From Larix kaempferi (taxonomy: Eukaryota > Streptophyta > Pinopsida > Pinales > Pinaceae), in NCBI GenBank assembly GCA_027924585.1, contig BSBM01000361.1:40192501-40256500 (forward strand): a stretch of 64,000 nt of DNA, in the 5' to 3' direction. Both the position numbers and the translations under genes were made by a program. Shown in pieces: positions 10,847-23,002 of this stretch; positions within the stretch are counted from its first letter, which is position 1, and every line of letters begins with the position of its first letter. A model generated the notes under the pieces. It did no database searches and was not told the origin of the DNA. It was given only the letters and a program-made list of their open reading frames with translations.

Positions 10847-12429
10847 TGTTGGCTTACAAACTAATCTAAAGGTTTTCTAATGTAGACCCAGGTTCTTTGT
10901 GGTTTCGCTTAACCAACAAAACCCCTTCTCACTGGCCGTTTTGGAAACAGCCTACGAACAGGTTGAGGTCTCACCTGAGGTGTAGATAATGGGGGCACCG
11001 TGGAATCAAGTTTCCATAGTTGTGTGATGAGTTGTTTGGATAGGCTTACTGCGCATTGCACTATTAGACTTGCACTGCGAGATGAGGACTACTCGACGAT
11101 AGAATGCATCGTGGTCCGCACTTCTATAACCTAACTACTGCGCACCCAACGCATCCATGGACTGCGTGGTTCAGGCCAGTTGGAAATATTAGGACAGTGC
11201 AATTGGCTTATACACTTCCTCTTCTATATTTAACCAATATTGAAGACTTTACTTAACACTCTAACCATCCATCCACTACCTTAGAGTAAGTGACTTATCA
11301 CAATTGCAAACAGACGAAACATACAATACTGCACACAGCCAGTGTTGTGCGTCAAAGGGTTATACGATCTAATCCTTACATACATATGTGATTATTCATT
11401 GACTAATACTTCTGCAAACTTAGAATATTAAGAATTTTTCATTCATCCATTCACACAATACTTAACATATCATTCCCATCTCTCCTTTATGGAAAATACA
11501 TATAAAAGCATTAACATAACAACTAATAAACGAGAATCCAAACATCCACTGTAAGCAAATAAGCAAATGCAGAAATAAAATAATCACACTACACAGTATT
11601 TAATGTGGTTCACCCCCCGGATGAAGGCTACGTCCACAATAACTGTTGTTATATTAGTCTTTGGGAAGGGTACAATAGTTATTTGTCTATGCACTCAGCT
11701 GTAGACTCTCTTCTCTCTCAGATAGGTCTCTGCACACACAACTGTAGAGCCTTTACAATAGATTCCAAGCTTAAAGATTATAACAATGTTCAACAATGAC
11801 CAACAAAAATGAAGAGTAACCCTTTCCCATACAAAAACTCCTTATTTATAGATCATGCCTGTAGGTCAAGTATTTACAATTTGCAGGAAAAAACCCTTAG
11901 GTTTACAAAACTGTCACGGTTTCCCCAAAACCAGACAGTTGGCTCATGGTAGCGAATATTCCATCATGGCGGTCTTCCACGCATGCTTCACATCGCTATC
12001 GGCCTTGCTATTACGCGCATGCCAACAGGTCACTTTCACCGAGTCGTTCTTCCTCTAACAGTCTCATGCGACTGGTTTAGGTAGTGGTATCTTTCATGTG
12101 TGTCACCAATCGCTTTCTTCCCGATTTTCTCCTACCTATCGTGTGGCACTCTTGGAGCATCTTTACCAAAAATAGACCACCGACGGTCTAACCAAAACAC
12201 GTGCCATATTCCATCCAACACTCTACCTTGCTAGACCTCCATAGACTAGACACTTCGCAACACTGCATCTTCACAGCATTGATCTTTGCAGCTCTTCTGA
12301 CACTGCATTGCGTGCAACTTCGCAGCATCCCAAAAACTTGTACAAAAATGTTTCAACTGAACTACGCTCAGCTCCGCAGTTCCAAAACTCCTTTGTTCAA
12401 AATTGCCCCACTTGAGCCAGCCCCTAACA
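10847..12429 (-). repeat. 3' LTR of element A
   Basis: It is collinear with 23003-24583. A TATA box (TATAAATA on the minus strand) lies at 11843-11850. A G-rich run next to its inner edge (GGGGACGAGCCACATGTGAG on the minus strand, 12430-12449) may be the polypurine tract. Confidence 0.87.
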
Positions 12430-12569
12430 CTCACATGTGGCTCGTCCCCAAGCCACCTGCAACTTCAGCTTCCCCGATCTGTTCTGTCTCCTACAGAGCT
12501 AGCTTCGCAACAAACTCATTGTATGTAGCAATCAACTTCTGGACCGCTTGCTTCGTGTCTTGCTCGATT

Positions 12570-15475
12570 TGGTTAACTGTTTCCAGCATCTCAGGTGTGA
12601 TCTCATCACCTATATGTCCTTCAACCTGTTCCTGATTCTTGCACAACTCCTTTAACTTCTCCTCGATCTCCTACGAGATCGTGCTGGCATCTTCCATCAA
12701 GGGCTGCGACTTGTCTCCCATTTCGGTCTCTTTTTCTCTGAGGGCTTGCACTTCCTTCTTAAGCGCATTGATTTCTCGGTACTTGGCAAGCCTGTATCTT
12801 GGCAGCATGGCTTTCACTTCTATATCCAACTGCTCTAGTGCCGCTTTCTTATCTTTGACAACATTCTTCACTCACAGCAATCCTAGATCTTCTTCAAGGG
12901 TTGTGAATGCCTTGGACACGTCATCTAATAGACTCTAGCACTTTGCCACTTCGGCAACAATAGTCTCTGCTACTGCCTTCACTGCTTTTGCTCTTAGCTG
13001 CTGCTCATTTGGTGGGGTCTGTGGGTTTATCTACGCCTCCAAGGTGGCAACCTTTGCTTCCTGACTGACCTCCATATCTTTCATTTCTGTCTTCAAGGAG
13101 CTAACTAGTTCTCCCATTTAAACGACAGTATCTGCGGGGTCTACTAGTACTTCAAATTCGTCTATGCCATCTGTGACTACAGTGATCATACATTCCAGCC
13201 TCTGGCGACGATCAAACTCATCCTGTAGTTCCATAGCTCTTCGCGAGATAGCTTCCTTCAACTGCTAATAGCTGCTTGCATCTCACCCTACCCTTTCAGC
13301 ACGTCAGTGGTTCTCTCATATATTTCTTCTACATACTGCAGGTGTAAATAGTGTAGACCCGGCAGTGGTATTTTTTCCAAGTCAAACTCCACGTGCTCAA
13401 CATCCTTCATGTCTAACCTTAGTTGCTCTAGCGTGGGAAAACTTACAATGATTGAATCCAGATGGACGATACGGGACTTTGCAGGAATGGTAATGGTTAA
13501 CTGTGGGTCCTTCTGCTGTGAAGTTCCTCTCGACTTCCCTTCAAATTCTGAATCCCATGGCAATGGTAATCTTCCGTGAACTTCTTCGATCTTCTTTGTA
13601 ATCCCCTGCAACGTAGTCAGATTCTTATGCAGATCTTACTGAATCACCTTGTCCTTTTTCTCCTTTGTAGTCCACAGATCCTCCATGGACTCTGTGACCT
13701 TTGTTGCGATTGTGTCATAATCCTCATCGTGGAGGACTGTGTCTGAAAGGATTTTATCTTCCTTCTGCTTCTTCTACGGTTCCTTTTTTTGCCTGGGGCT
13801 CATAGGCTCCTTTCTTTTCCCTGTCTCTTTTTCTTCGGTGATAGGGTATGGGATAGGTTCGTCCTCTCTGGAGTCACTTGGGACATCTACAATTTCCACC
13901 TGGAACTTGGCAGGCCATTCCTTCATGATATTGTTGATATCATCTTCATACATGTGGTAGTTTCCTGTGAACCAATCCAACTTCCTCTTCTGCGCTTTGG
14001 CTGAAATGTGAATACCATGCATGTCAGCATAAAAATCAATAATGTGAATATATTTATTGGTTATTTACTTTGCTATCCTGGGGGTGGCTAGTATTGCATC
14101 ACAAAGCTGGTTATAGTACTGGTAGAAAACCTCAGCTGTCGCGTGCTGCCTTTGTGAGTTTAGATTTACCTAGAGGTTTGAAAAACGAGGCCCTATAACG
14201 GTAAAATTCCGTTTACTGGAACTTCTCAAACTTCCACTTTTGAAAATACAAATAATCCATGAATATATATGAAAGTTCATAAAATAGATATGGTCTTTTA
14301 CAAGATAGACTTTCCCATATTTATAATTGTTTAAAGGGTGTCTAATGCAACTCTTCATAAAAAGTTACACCATTTCACTAATTAATTATATTATTATATT
14401 ATCCTTGTTTGTTGTTATTATTATTATTATGATTACTATATATATATATATATGTTGATGTTTATTTTATTATCATTTTATTCATAATAGGCCCCCTGCA
14501 TTCCTTCGTATCAGTGATTACACCCACGTAATCCTTCAGTTCCTTCCATTCTACAAAGGCAATCAACACTATGGGCCAAGTGTAGTGGAAGTTTCCTCCA
14601 TTAAGCTGTGTGTCATATAGTTCCTCCATGAACTCGTTCAGCAAATATTGAGACGAGTTGAACTGTTCTCCGTCTACGGCCACAGCGCCAAGAAGTACTG
14701 CGCCGACACTTACCTCCAGAGGCCTGCATTTTCTTAAGATCTTACCAGGTAGCAGATGCATGATGAAATTCATTGCTTTATCCTTGATGTTGTTCGTCTG
14801 AAAGCCTCTCTTCCCCTTGATGACAATTTGGGTCTTCTTCATCTTTTCTATGGCTTCTCTATCCTTGCACTTCCCTTGGAAAAATTGCTCTGGGTCTTTA
14901 CCCCTTTTACTCAAACGAGTGATTTGGTGTATAATATCGATGGTCAGGTTGACATTGCGGTCGAGGCACAAATAACCCTAGTGAATGAGTGCCATCAGTG
15001 TTCGCACCACCACATTGAGCTCTAGTGATCTATCAAAATGGGGAAGTCTGAGCAAATTGAGCAGCCCGGGCTGGACTACTCCAGATAACCAACTTTCTGC
15101 CATGAGGTTAAGCCCTCCCTTTGCATCCTTCTTCCAGCACATGTATCGGTTAGGTTGAAATTGTGGGAACTTCATCTCATTAGGTTCATCCTTTTGTATC
15201 GCAAGCAGATCGTAATCCTCCCACTTACATTCCGTAATTTTACCCAAGATATTTGTATCTACATCAACATGCTTTGATATGAGCGACAACGAGATATCAT
15301 ATTTGGCATTTTTCAGCAACTTGAAAACTGGTGTGTCCATTACACGTGGTGAAATATAATCTGGGGTCATGGTCAAGGGTATCTCCTTATCAGCTACTGG
15401 TGGCTTTTGCACCGTCAAACCCATCTTTAGTACCTTTGTTCTGGGTGCCACTGGAGTCTTTCCTTTATCTTGCAT
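12570..15475 (-). pseudogene. Third ORF of element A: unknown N-terminus, C-terminal coiled coil
   Basis: Open minus-strand segments (15475-14978, 14971-14495, then 14193-13774, 13611-13288 and 12871-12671) follow one another in order with few breaks and read as one decayed protein of ~800-900 residues between integrase and the 3' LTR. The first part begins 'MQDKGKTPVAPRTK' and has no fold I can name. 'NFHYTWPIVLIAFVEWKEL' (about 14550-14610) is a hydrophobic segment. A Pro/Lys/Glu-rich linker follows at 13774-13860. The 12871-12671 segment ('INALKKEVQALREKETEM') is strongly coiled-coil-like. This globular-then-coiled-coil plan parallels E1 ORF3, though I see no clear sequence match. A 301-bp insertion splits it at 14194-14494. 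Confidence 0.6.
14194..14494. mobile_element. ~300-bp AT-rich insertion inside ORF3 of A
   Basis: The ORF3 reading is interrupted by very AT-rich DNA containing (AT)n and (TTA)n tracts. The hexamer AGGCCC occurs at both borders (14188-14193 and 14489-14494), as a target duplication would. Removing one border copy plus the insert brings ORF3 frames on either side back together. The termini show no clear long inverted repeat. A small non-autonomous DNA transposon is the best guess. An intron is less likely because no GT donor lies at the upstream border. Confidence 0.45.
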
Positions 15476-16269
15476 GGTCAGACCGTGTCTCGGTGATCAT
15501 CTTGAAGCTTGACTTGGTTCTAAGACAACCGTCTTAGCTGGGGTTCTCATTAACCCTTCAATCCCTCTGTGTTTGAAAATCCACACAATTTCCTGAACCA
15601 TGAATTCTTCTTCGATTGAAGACCACTCAGACATTCACTGGCTAAAACTCTCAAGGTCTTAGATAGCTTGCTAAAAATGACTCACACAGTCTTGCTTGCC
15701 AGAAAATTCTAAGTGTTGGGTAACGCCCGCAAGACTAAGTGCAGCATTCTTTATAGGTGCAGCTGACCCCTTCCGCGCCCCTCAACGACTAGATAAGCAT
15801 TAATGGTGGTATCCGTTGGCCAAATTCGGAGGATCCTTCAATCCTTTCCTTCAAAAATTTGTTCAGAATGGCTATCTGTGCGTTAAATGTCGAAGCGGTT
15901 GCTGGAAACGACTATATAACGGCTATATTTTCAACTGACATTGTAACGGATATTTTTCTGAACGTTGTGTCGAACTGCACGACAGGTCCTCCTTGATCTT
16001 GCGTAGTTGCTTCGTAATTGCTGATCTTTCACTTCTGAAATTAGCCTCTTTCTCACTTTACTTGATCTTCATAATTTCCTTTTGGAATTCACAACTGTGC
16101 AGTTTATCTTTCTTTCTTTTTTTCGCAGCAAGACATTCTAACAGTGCTGCGCGGTGTATACATCTTCCTTATTATACATGACATAGAGATTCCTTCAGCT
16201 TTCTAGTGCCCAATTTCAACTGTATTTGGCACTTAGAAATTTGTTCTTTCTGATCATCACAGGTTCTGT
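15476..16269 (-). other. Spacer between integrase and ORF3 of A
   Basis: Roughly 800 bp with no domain I recognise. It separates the integrase end from the ORF3 start and may hold a leader for ORF3. Confidence 0.4.
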
Positions 16270-17792
16270 GAAGCAGGACTATCATGATAGGGTTTTAGTG
16301 TGATGCCATTAACTAAGCCAGGAAAGTTATCTCCTGCTAATGTGGCTAACTGAGTTGCGCCACCATTAGTAACATGCACAACAGTATATGGGCCAAGCCA
16401 ATGTGTTTTAAACATGCCAGGAAATTTCATAAACTTGCTGTCATATAGGAGGACTAGATATCCTACCTAAAAAGACTTGTTCTTGATGTGGCGATCATGC
16501 CATGTTTTTTCCCTTTCCTTCTGCACTTGTCGGTGAAAGACTGCGATGAAGCAATCCTCCTCCAGACCAAGCAAGTGTAAGAGTCTTTCTTCCAGTGTGT
16601 CTCAATCTGCCATGCATGTAAACGCTGTTATTCTCAAACTGGAAACAATGTACTCCTTCGGCATTATGGATTCCTACCCATAGTCCATCCTAAACAGTGT
16701 ATGGCCAGTCAACTTCTTGCATATGGTCCTGTATGCCCATAACACTGCGGGAATGCGCAGGTCCCCATCATCTCAATTCACATTGCATACCTTATTGAGT
16801 GCATTCTCCAGTACTTTATTAAATGCTTCAACAGTTCCATTCGCCTGAGGATGATACAGTGTGTTGCACTGATGATGGATGTGGAATTATTCTGTCAATG
16901 CCTCAAGGGTTCTGTTCAGAAAATGTGTGCCTTGATCACTCATTAAGATATTCAACCATCCAAACCTTGAAATTATGTTTTCAAAAATGAACTGCACAGT
17001 AGTACCTACATTACAGTCCTTCACTGGTTTCGCTTCTTCCCATCTGGTGAGGTAATTGGTTGCAGTAATAATATACCTCGCACCAATTCTCTTCCCCAGT
17101 GGATTTATATGTCCCACAAAATCAATTTCTCATTTCTCAAATGGCTGTAATGTCAACTGTGGATTTAATGGCAACTTGTCTCTTTCCGAGGGTCTTCCTG
17201 TCCTCTGACAGACATCACAGTTCTGGCAATGTTCCTTTGAGTCCTTATGAATTGTAGGCCACCATAGCCCTATACGCAATATCTTCTGTGTAGTGGCCCT
17301 TCCTGCATAGTGACCTCCTATTGCTCCTGAATGTGCCTCAGCCAGTATGAACGGCTTCTCATACTCTAATACACACCTGCGCAGTACTTCATCCGGTCCC
17401 AATTTGTATAACTGACCTGCTATTATGGTGAAGTCTATTGCGCGCACTACCAACTGCTTCTTTTGATGTGTAGTGAACTCTATGGGTGCTAATCCAGTAG
17501 TCAGAAAGTCTATGATGTATTTATAATAATCGTCAGCTATCTGGATAGAAAACAACTGTGCATCTGGCAGATTATCTTCAATATTGGTAGGTTCTTCTCC
17601 TGACTCGATCCTTGATAGGTGATTAGGTCCCAAGTTCAATCTGCCTGGCTTAACTACTATTTCAAAGTCATACTGCTGGAAGAGTAGCAACCACCTACAT
17701 ATGCACCCCCCTAACACTGGCTTATTGACCAGGTATTTCAAAGCAGAATGATCAGTGAACATAAAGAAGTGTGCACCAAGTAGATAGTGCAT
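16270..17792 (-). pseudogene. RNase H end and integrase of element A
   Basis: The minus strand opens with RNase H ('MFTDHSALKYLVNKPV'), then the integrase zinc finger with His ('EAHSGAIGGHYAG') and Cys ('CQNCDVCQ') residues in place. The DDE residues are in 'IDFVGHINP' (near 17120), 'LMSDQGTHF' (near 16930) and '[10 protein letters not shown]' (near 16840), all kept. Stops separate 17130 from 17117 and cut the frame again left of 16887. The C-terminal barrel ('HWLGPYTVVHV') is near 16400. No chromodomain follows. Catalytic residues survive but the reading frame does not. Confidence 0.88.
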
Positions 17793-17853
17793 GAACTTCT
17801 ATAGTGCATAGACCATAGCAAGGTCTTTTTCTCTAACTAGTGGTATAATTATT

Positions 17854-19207
17854 TTATGTCGATGAGATCTTCTTGCTTGAAAATGTGATGGGATGGTAAA
17901 TACCTCCCTCTCCTAGTTGCGCTAAAATGACCCCCAGTGCTATACATGAAGCATCGACATGGACATGAAACAACTTCTCCCAGTCTGGAAAAACTAGGAT
18001 TGGTGCAGTTACCATTTTCTCTTTCGATGCATCAAAACCTTGTTCGCACTCTCCATTCCAGATGAACGACACATCTTTCTTCAATAGCTTCTCCATTACT
18101 GTGGTTATCTACATGTATCCCTTTATAAACTTCATGTAATAACCTGTGTGTCCCAATGTAGTACACAACTGTTCGACTGAACTTGGCATTCGCAAGTTTA
18201 CAATGATGGCGATCTTGACAGGATCCACCATCAAGACCTGTCTGTAGACGATGTGTCCCAGCAGGATCCCATAGGGGACACAAAAAACAAACTTCTTCAA
18301 ATTCAATGAAATTTGATGCTGTCTACATTTTTCCAGCATCATTCTCAGGTTCGCGCACTAGTTTTTCAGCAATCCAAACACAGTCCAGTCATAAAAATAA
18401 GCTTCTAAGAACTTATGCATGAAATATTTAAATGTCGCGATGACAACTCTGGAAAAGATGGCGGGTGCGTTCTTTATACCAAATGGAATTACTGTGTATT
18501 GGAACGACCCCCATTCTGTAAAAAAAGTAATTTTGTGTCTATCTGTTGGATCAATCTTGATCTGATGATATCCAGAGAATCCATCCGTGAAAGAGTATGC
18601 CTCATTCCTCCCATGTTATCCAACACCTCATCAGTAAAAGGAGTAGGAAATGGGTCGTGCATGGAAGAATCGTTCAAATTTCTGAGATCCACACAAATCC
18701 TGATCTCGCCTTTTTTTTCTTATCCTAGAAAACCATGGGGCTTATCCACTCAGATTCTCTGACTCGCTCAATGATCCCTACATCGAGCATCTTATCCAGC
18801 TTGGCTCTTACTCTTTCTTTGTAACGCGGGTTCAGTCGGTATGGTCTTTTCTTAACAGGCTTCATGCCTGGCTTAAGAGGTATTTTCATAACCCATAGGT
18901 CTCCCAAAATTCCCTTCATCTCTATAAACTTAGTTGGAAATAGCTCCTGATATTCATGTAATGTATCTATGATCTCCACAACAGTCTGATCATCCCAGTA
19001 GTCTCCAATAGCGACGAACTTTGTCTCTTCACTGGTGCCAATGTTCCCTTTCTTCGTCTTTATAGGTCCACTCATGTCTGGGATTTTTAATGGAGGTCCC
19101 TTGACATCGCGCGCACCCTCTAACTTAGGTATATTAATGTTTCGTGGGTCCTCCTCATCACTGTCTTCTTTTCCTTCAACCTCTTCAGCTAGGTTGTAAC
19201 ACTCCAT
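17854..19207 (-). pseudogene. Reverse transcriptase and start of RNase H of element A
   Basis: RT starts in 'HEYQELFPTKF' and 'KPVKKRPYRLNPRYKERV' (about 18800-18960). Finger and palm motifs follow ('ESEWISPMVF', 'DLRNLNDSS'). The catalytic box near 18385 reads Y-F-Y-D, where Tat-like RTs have Y-F-D-D, so one catalytic Asp is lost. RNase H begins at about 18096 with 'LFHVHVDASCIALGVILAQ', which keeps its first Asp. Stops and frameshifts occur at about 18720, 18360 and 18100. Enzymatically dead copy. Confidence 0.87.
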
Positions 19208-19254
19208 AAGATTCTCTACTTGTTCCTTCGATTCTGACTATAAGCTCATAGGTA

Positions 19255-19660
19255 TGTTGTCTGTTCCAAGAATTCCTCTAAAGTCATATTTCTATGTGGA
19301 CAATCTTCGTTGAATATGCGCACCTTAATTATTTGCGAAGCATCATGTATAGTCGGGTTCTCATCTTCAAACTTGAAGTCCTTCTAGAAGCTTGCAGTTA
19401 GCATGGCCCAATCAGTGGTTTCCCTGCGCAGCCCCAGATCTAAGTACCATTTCTTGGGAATGTCATCCTCCAGCATGTGCACAAACAAATGCACCCATTC
19501 TGTCTTTGGTCTCTCCCCCATGCTTGTGAACAGACCTAAATATGTTGTCGTGGATCTATCTGTCCATTGTATTTCTCAAAAGGTAGGGTAACCTTATCAG
19601 CAAACCTGATCTGCATTTTAATTCTGCATTGATCCCACGTGGTCAATGTTTGCTTATGCG
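19255..19660 (-). pseudogene. Second gag-like domain between protease and RT of element A
   Basis: The minus-strand reading gives 'PFEKYNGQIDPRQH', 'TEWVHLFVHMLEDDIPKKWY', 'RRETTDWAMLTASF' and 'KDFKFEDENPTIHDA'. This is the pattern of a retrotransposon gag (capsid) domain: aromatic-rich start, W-V-x-L-F, K-x-W-Y and a final F-x-x-D-F/F-x-F block. One frameshift (near 19560) and one TAG break it. It is distinct from the main gag at 21040-22250 and joins RT through an acidic linker ('EGKEDSDEEDPRN'). Its role is unknown. The call rests on pattern recognition, not a database search. Confidence 0.55.
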
Positions 19661-19816
19661 CGGTCCACCAATGTTTAATGCTTGTAAGCAATGTTCTTCT
19701 GCAATTGTTGTAGTATATTCTTTAATAAATGAATAAACATTAGCAAAACCATCATAGGCGGGGATTGGGATTACCTCCTTTCCAATCTAGCACAGTGACT
19801 TTGTAACTTGTGCACA

Positions 19817-20905
19817 TCATCTTGCAGATACTCCATGCATGCATCTTTTCCAGTTTTCCAATCCTACATCCGAGTATGAGATGCAAGAGCTGTCACATCT
19901 CCAGGTGAGTGTGCCATCCATAGTAGGATTAATGTAATCTTCCTGGTTCTCAGTCATCTTGTACAATCGGTCCAAATCTTGAGCTCTAGATTCCTCCTCA
20001 ATTGTCTCACTGTATCTGTCTCCATCCGCAGGGTCCAGTGGTGCGATGACCCTGAGATGATTTCCTTCGAAGATCATCTTCTTCGTCTTCAAGTTTATAA
20101 TGGCCAGGTTATCGATAGCCCAATCAATTCCTAACAACAAAGGAAAAGGCTAACTATAATCCACAATCTCAATAAACTCAAAGTATGTGTAACTCTACAC
20201 TCCATCAATGTCAACAACCACATTAGCTAACCTTCCAAAAGGTATAACTTTCTCCTGATTGGCCATTCTTAATTGGATAGGTTACCATAACAAATTTGGT
20301 CACTCCATCTGCTGCCATGTATGATTAGTTAAGACATTTACCTTTGATCCCAGATCAAGAATGATCTTGTCCATTTCATAATCTCCTATCTGTGTGCTGA
20401 GTCTCATTTCTCTGCCTGTTCTTTTGTGTTTCTTAATATGATGCACTGCACTATCAGTAGTTTCATCCTCACTACACGGCTCATACTGATCGACCAGCTT
20501 CTGCAATTCTGCGATAGCATCTGGAATCTTTAGCAACTTCATACAGCTCCTGAGGAATTGCGCAACAGAGGTGCATGTCTCTACTGCGGTGCTCGTTCTA
20601 TCGTACGGAGCGAGCATATATTCTACATGCGAGACTTTGCTGTGCAATGGGATTCTCAGTGATCTAGGTGCTGGCTCTTTAAAGAAATCCCATGCTTCTT
20701 CAAAGGTTTCCATGTTTTTCTTCAGGTCGAAAGTAGGTGCTTTCCCAACAGCTTTCCTTATCCATATCGTCTCAAGGGGTGTTTTCTTAGTCTCAAAACC
20801 CCCATAAGTCAAAGCTTCTACTCCTCTATCCCTCCCTGTCGCAGTGCCACTTCGCGTCACCACGTTGATACTTGGATCTGCAGGTCTCCTTTCTGCTGCA
20901 ATCAA
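19817..20905 (-). pseudogene. Aspartic protease of element A
   Basis: The segment 20905-20300 carries a linker and then the flap-less N-half of a retropepsin, with the active-site motif 'IILDLGSKVNVLTNHTW' (D-L-G-S where D-[ST]-G-[AS] is usual). The segment 20140-19817 continues with 'LLGIDWAIDNLAIINLKTK', the second conserved retropepsin block. The gap between them has stops. It would cleave the gag-pol precursor in a working element. Confidence 0.8.
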
Positions 20906-21039
20906 CTAGATATTTGGGGCCAGTGCTTCCGGTCATTTTCTCTTATGCATCTCTACCTCCAACACTGGACAATATTCTATAACATGATCAAATGAACTAC
21001 AATACTTGCATGTAGTGCATGGGTTGGTATAATATCTAG

Positions 21040-22250
21040 ATACATGACCAGGTTGGCCATAGTTATAATAGATTACTTGGCCTTGGCCTCTTCCTTGTGT
21101 CGAGCCATTATTCCTTCCTCTCCCGCGGTATCCTCCTCCTCCTCCTCGGCCTCTGTATGCTCCCTGATCTTACTGAACATTTTCTTGTTTCTGCGAAGTC
21201 TCTCCTTGCACTTTGTACATTCCTCCATACATATGCTCAATGTCTTTCTTTCTTTCTAGCATTAGCTCATATGTGTGGAAATTAGATTCGTCGTACCCCA
21301 CTGACTTACAGAAAATAAAATATAGGTTTTTAGGAGTTATTATGTATTTATGTATCATGTGACTGTCTTCTGGCCGATGTCCTCTGATTCTGCAAATCTC
21401 ACACCATGTCCCTGGGTGTGGATTCAATAGGTTTGGTCCTCCCATGTTAAGGAAGTCTTGGAATAAAGGACAATTATCCTTAGTGTGTCCTTCTCGCTTA
21501 CAGCCTATACACTAGACTTCCCGTCTTTCTTACTTTCCTTGTTTTATATCCTGTAACATTAATGTTAGGGTAGCTAACTGGTTCTGAATCTGTTACATGC
21601 CAGTGCTAGTTTTCACCATCCAACTTCATCGTAATTTCCAAGGCTTCAACCTGCGAAGCCACCTTCTGTTGCATCAACGGCTGTCTGATGTGGGGAAACA
21701 ACGCGGCTATAAACCATTTCTTGTGCGGTTGTAGTGCTATGACAAATGTTACTTGGTCCAATAGTGTCTTAAAATTCTGGTCAAATTCCTAGACCGTTTC
21801 ATTAGGTTTCTGTTTGATCTCTTTCAGCTTTGTTATACACTGCGATTCTGACTTTGCCTTCTTAAATTTTTGCATAAGTGTAGACTTGATTTCTTGCAAG
21901 GTTCTCGGTTGTGCCTGCGAGTATTTCATGAACCAATGCAAGTCTCGGTCTCTAAGGGTGGTAACGAGCTCTACTTGCTTCACAGCATCATCCTGTACTT
22001 GGTTTACACTCCATATGGCTTCACATAGAAACTAGTGTTGATCAGGGTCTTCTAGACCCATTCCTTTGAATATCGGCAATTTAATGTCCTTAGTCATGCT
22101 TCTTCTAGGTGGCGTAGGGTTCGGCGTAGCACTCTGCGTGGAAAAAATGAATGTGGTACTGTGCTGAATGTTCACGACTATGGGGTTCTGAACTGGTTGG
22201 GTAGGTACAATAAGAGGTGTTGTGTTCACAACTGGTGGATTCCGGGGCAT
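21040..22250 (-). pseudogene. Gag (capsid and zinc knuckles) of element A
   Basis: A Pro/Thr-rich leader (22250-22110) precedes 'DIKLPIFKGMGLEDPDQH' and 'TTLRDRDLHWFMKYSQAQP' (about 21900-22080), the capsid domain of plant Ty3/gypsy gag, continuing through 'EFDQNFKTLLDQVTF'. At 21445-21290 a first knuckle ('WCEICRIRGHRPEDS') and a second one ('YFIFCKSVGYDES') are visible, with some Cys/His positions replaced (His to Tyr in the second). A Gly/Arg-rich tail follows. Stops lie at 21789-21791 and 22029-22031, among others. Confidence 0.82.
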
Positions 22251-22447
22251 AATAGGATGACAAGTGGAAGATAAGGGTGCGGTCTGGCTATCAAGTTCAT
22301 CTTCTGATTTAATATCTATGTGAAGTCCAAATCCACTAGAATTATTCTTCGTAGGTGTATACTTATATCTTTTCCCACTTCTTAGGTTATGCGTCTATTC
22401 GTCGGACTCAGTAAAAATGCTATTGACCATGACATATTCCAAAAATT

Positions 22448-22955
22448 TTACTGCATTCTAAAAACACCTTTCTCAGCAAGAAGCATTTTAATGTATAAAC
22501 TGAGGTTGTTCAGATACTTACCTCGAATTCCTTTGAAAAAATATCTTTCTGCTACGCTGTAGGACTTTAGCATTTCCACAGCGAACTGCGTCACAAAAAA
22601 TTTGTAATGTACTGTCGACCCAGAAATCGACTGCTCGTACAAATGGACTGTCTAGTGCTTTGAGTTGTTCAATAAGCATTGGTGTCCACTCAGTTGGTGC
22701 ACTTTGCGGGCTACAGTTTCTGTGTTCTACGAGCCTTGACAACCACTCATGTAGCTCGCATCCAAAGGATTCCCAGAAAACTTTGTGTACGTCTTTCCAC
22801 AAGTACTTATTCAACCACTGAATGTCAGAGAGATGTCGGTTTCTGTTTCCCTTCCTTGCGAAGTTTCTCTCAATATTGTCACACCAGGACCAGATTTCTT
22901 TCTTGTATGGATACCAAAAGTCGATGTCGAGCTCAACTTCTTCTAATTCACACAT
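22448..22955 (-). pseudogene. ORF next to the 5' LTR of element A, upstream of gag
   Basis: The minus strand is open from 22955 ('MCELEEVELDIDFWYPYKKE') for about 110 codons. It then shifts frame near 22610-22640 and goes on to 22448 ('AVEMLKSYSVAERYFFKG'). It is rich in Trp and charged residues. It begins ~48 bp inside the element, before gag. It may be the N-terminal part of gag or a separate leader ORF. No domain recognised. Confidence 0.45.
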
Positions 22956-23002
22956 TACGACTTCAACTCATCACGGATTCTTAGCGCGACGATGGAACAA
23001 TT

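Noticed and set aside
14420-14455. AT-rich microsatellite as a regulatory element
   Set aside because: A simple (TTA)n/(TA)n tract inside the 300-bp insertion; nothing supports regulation.
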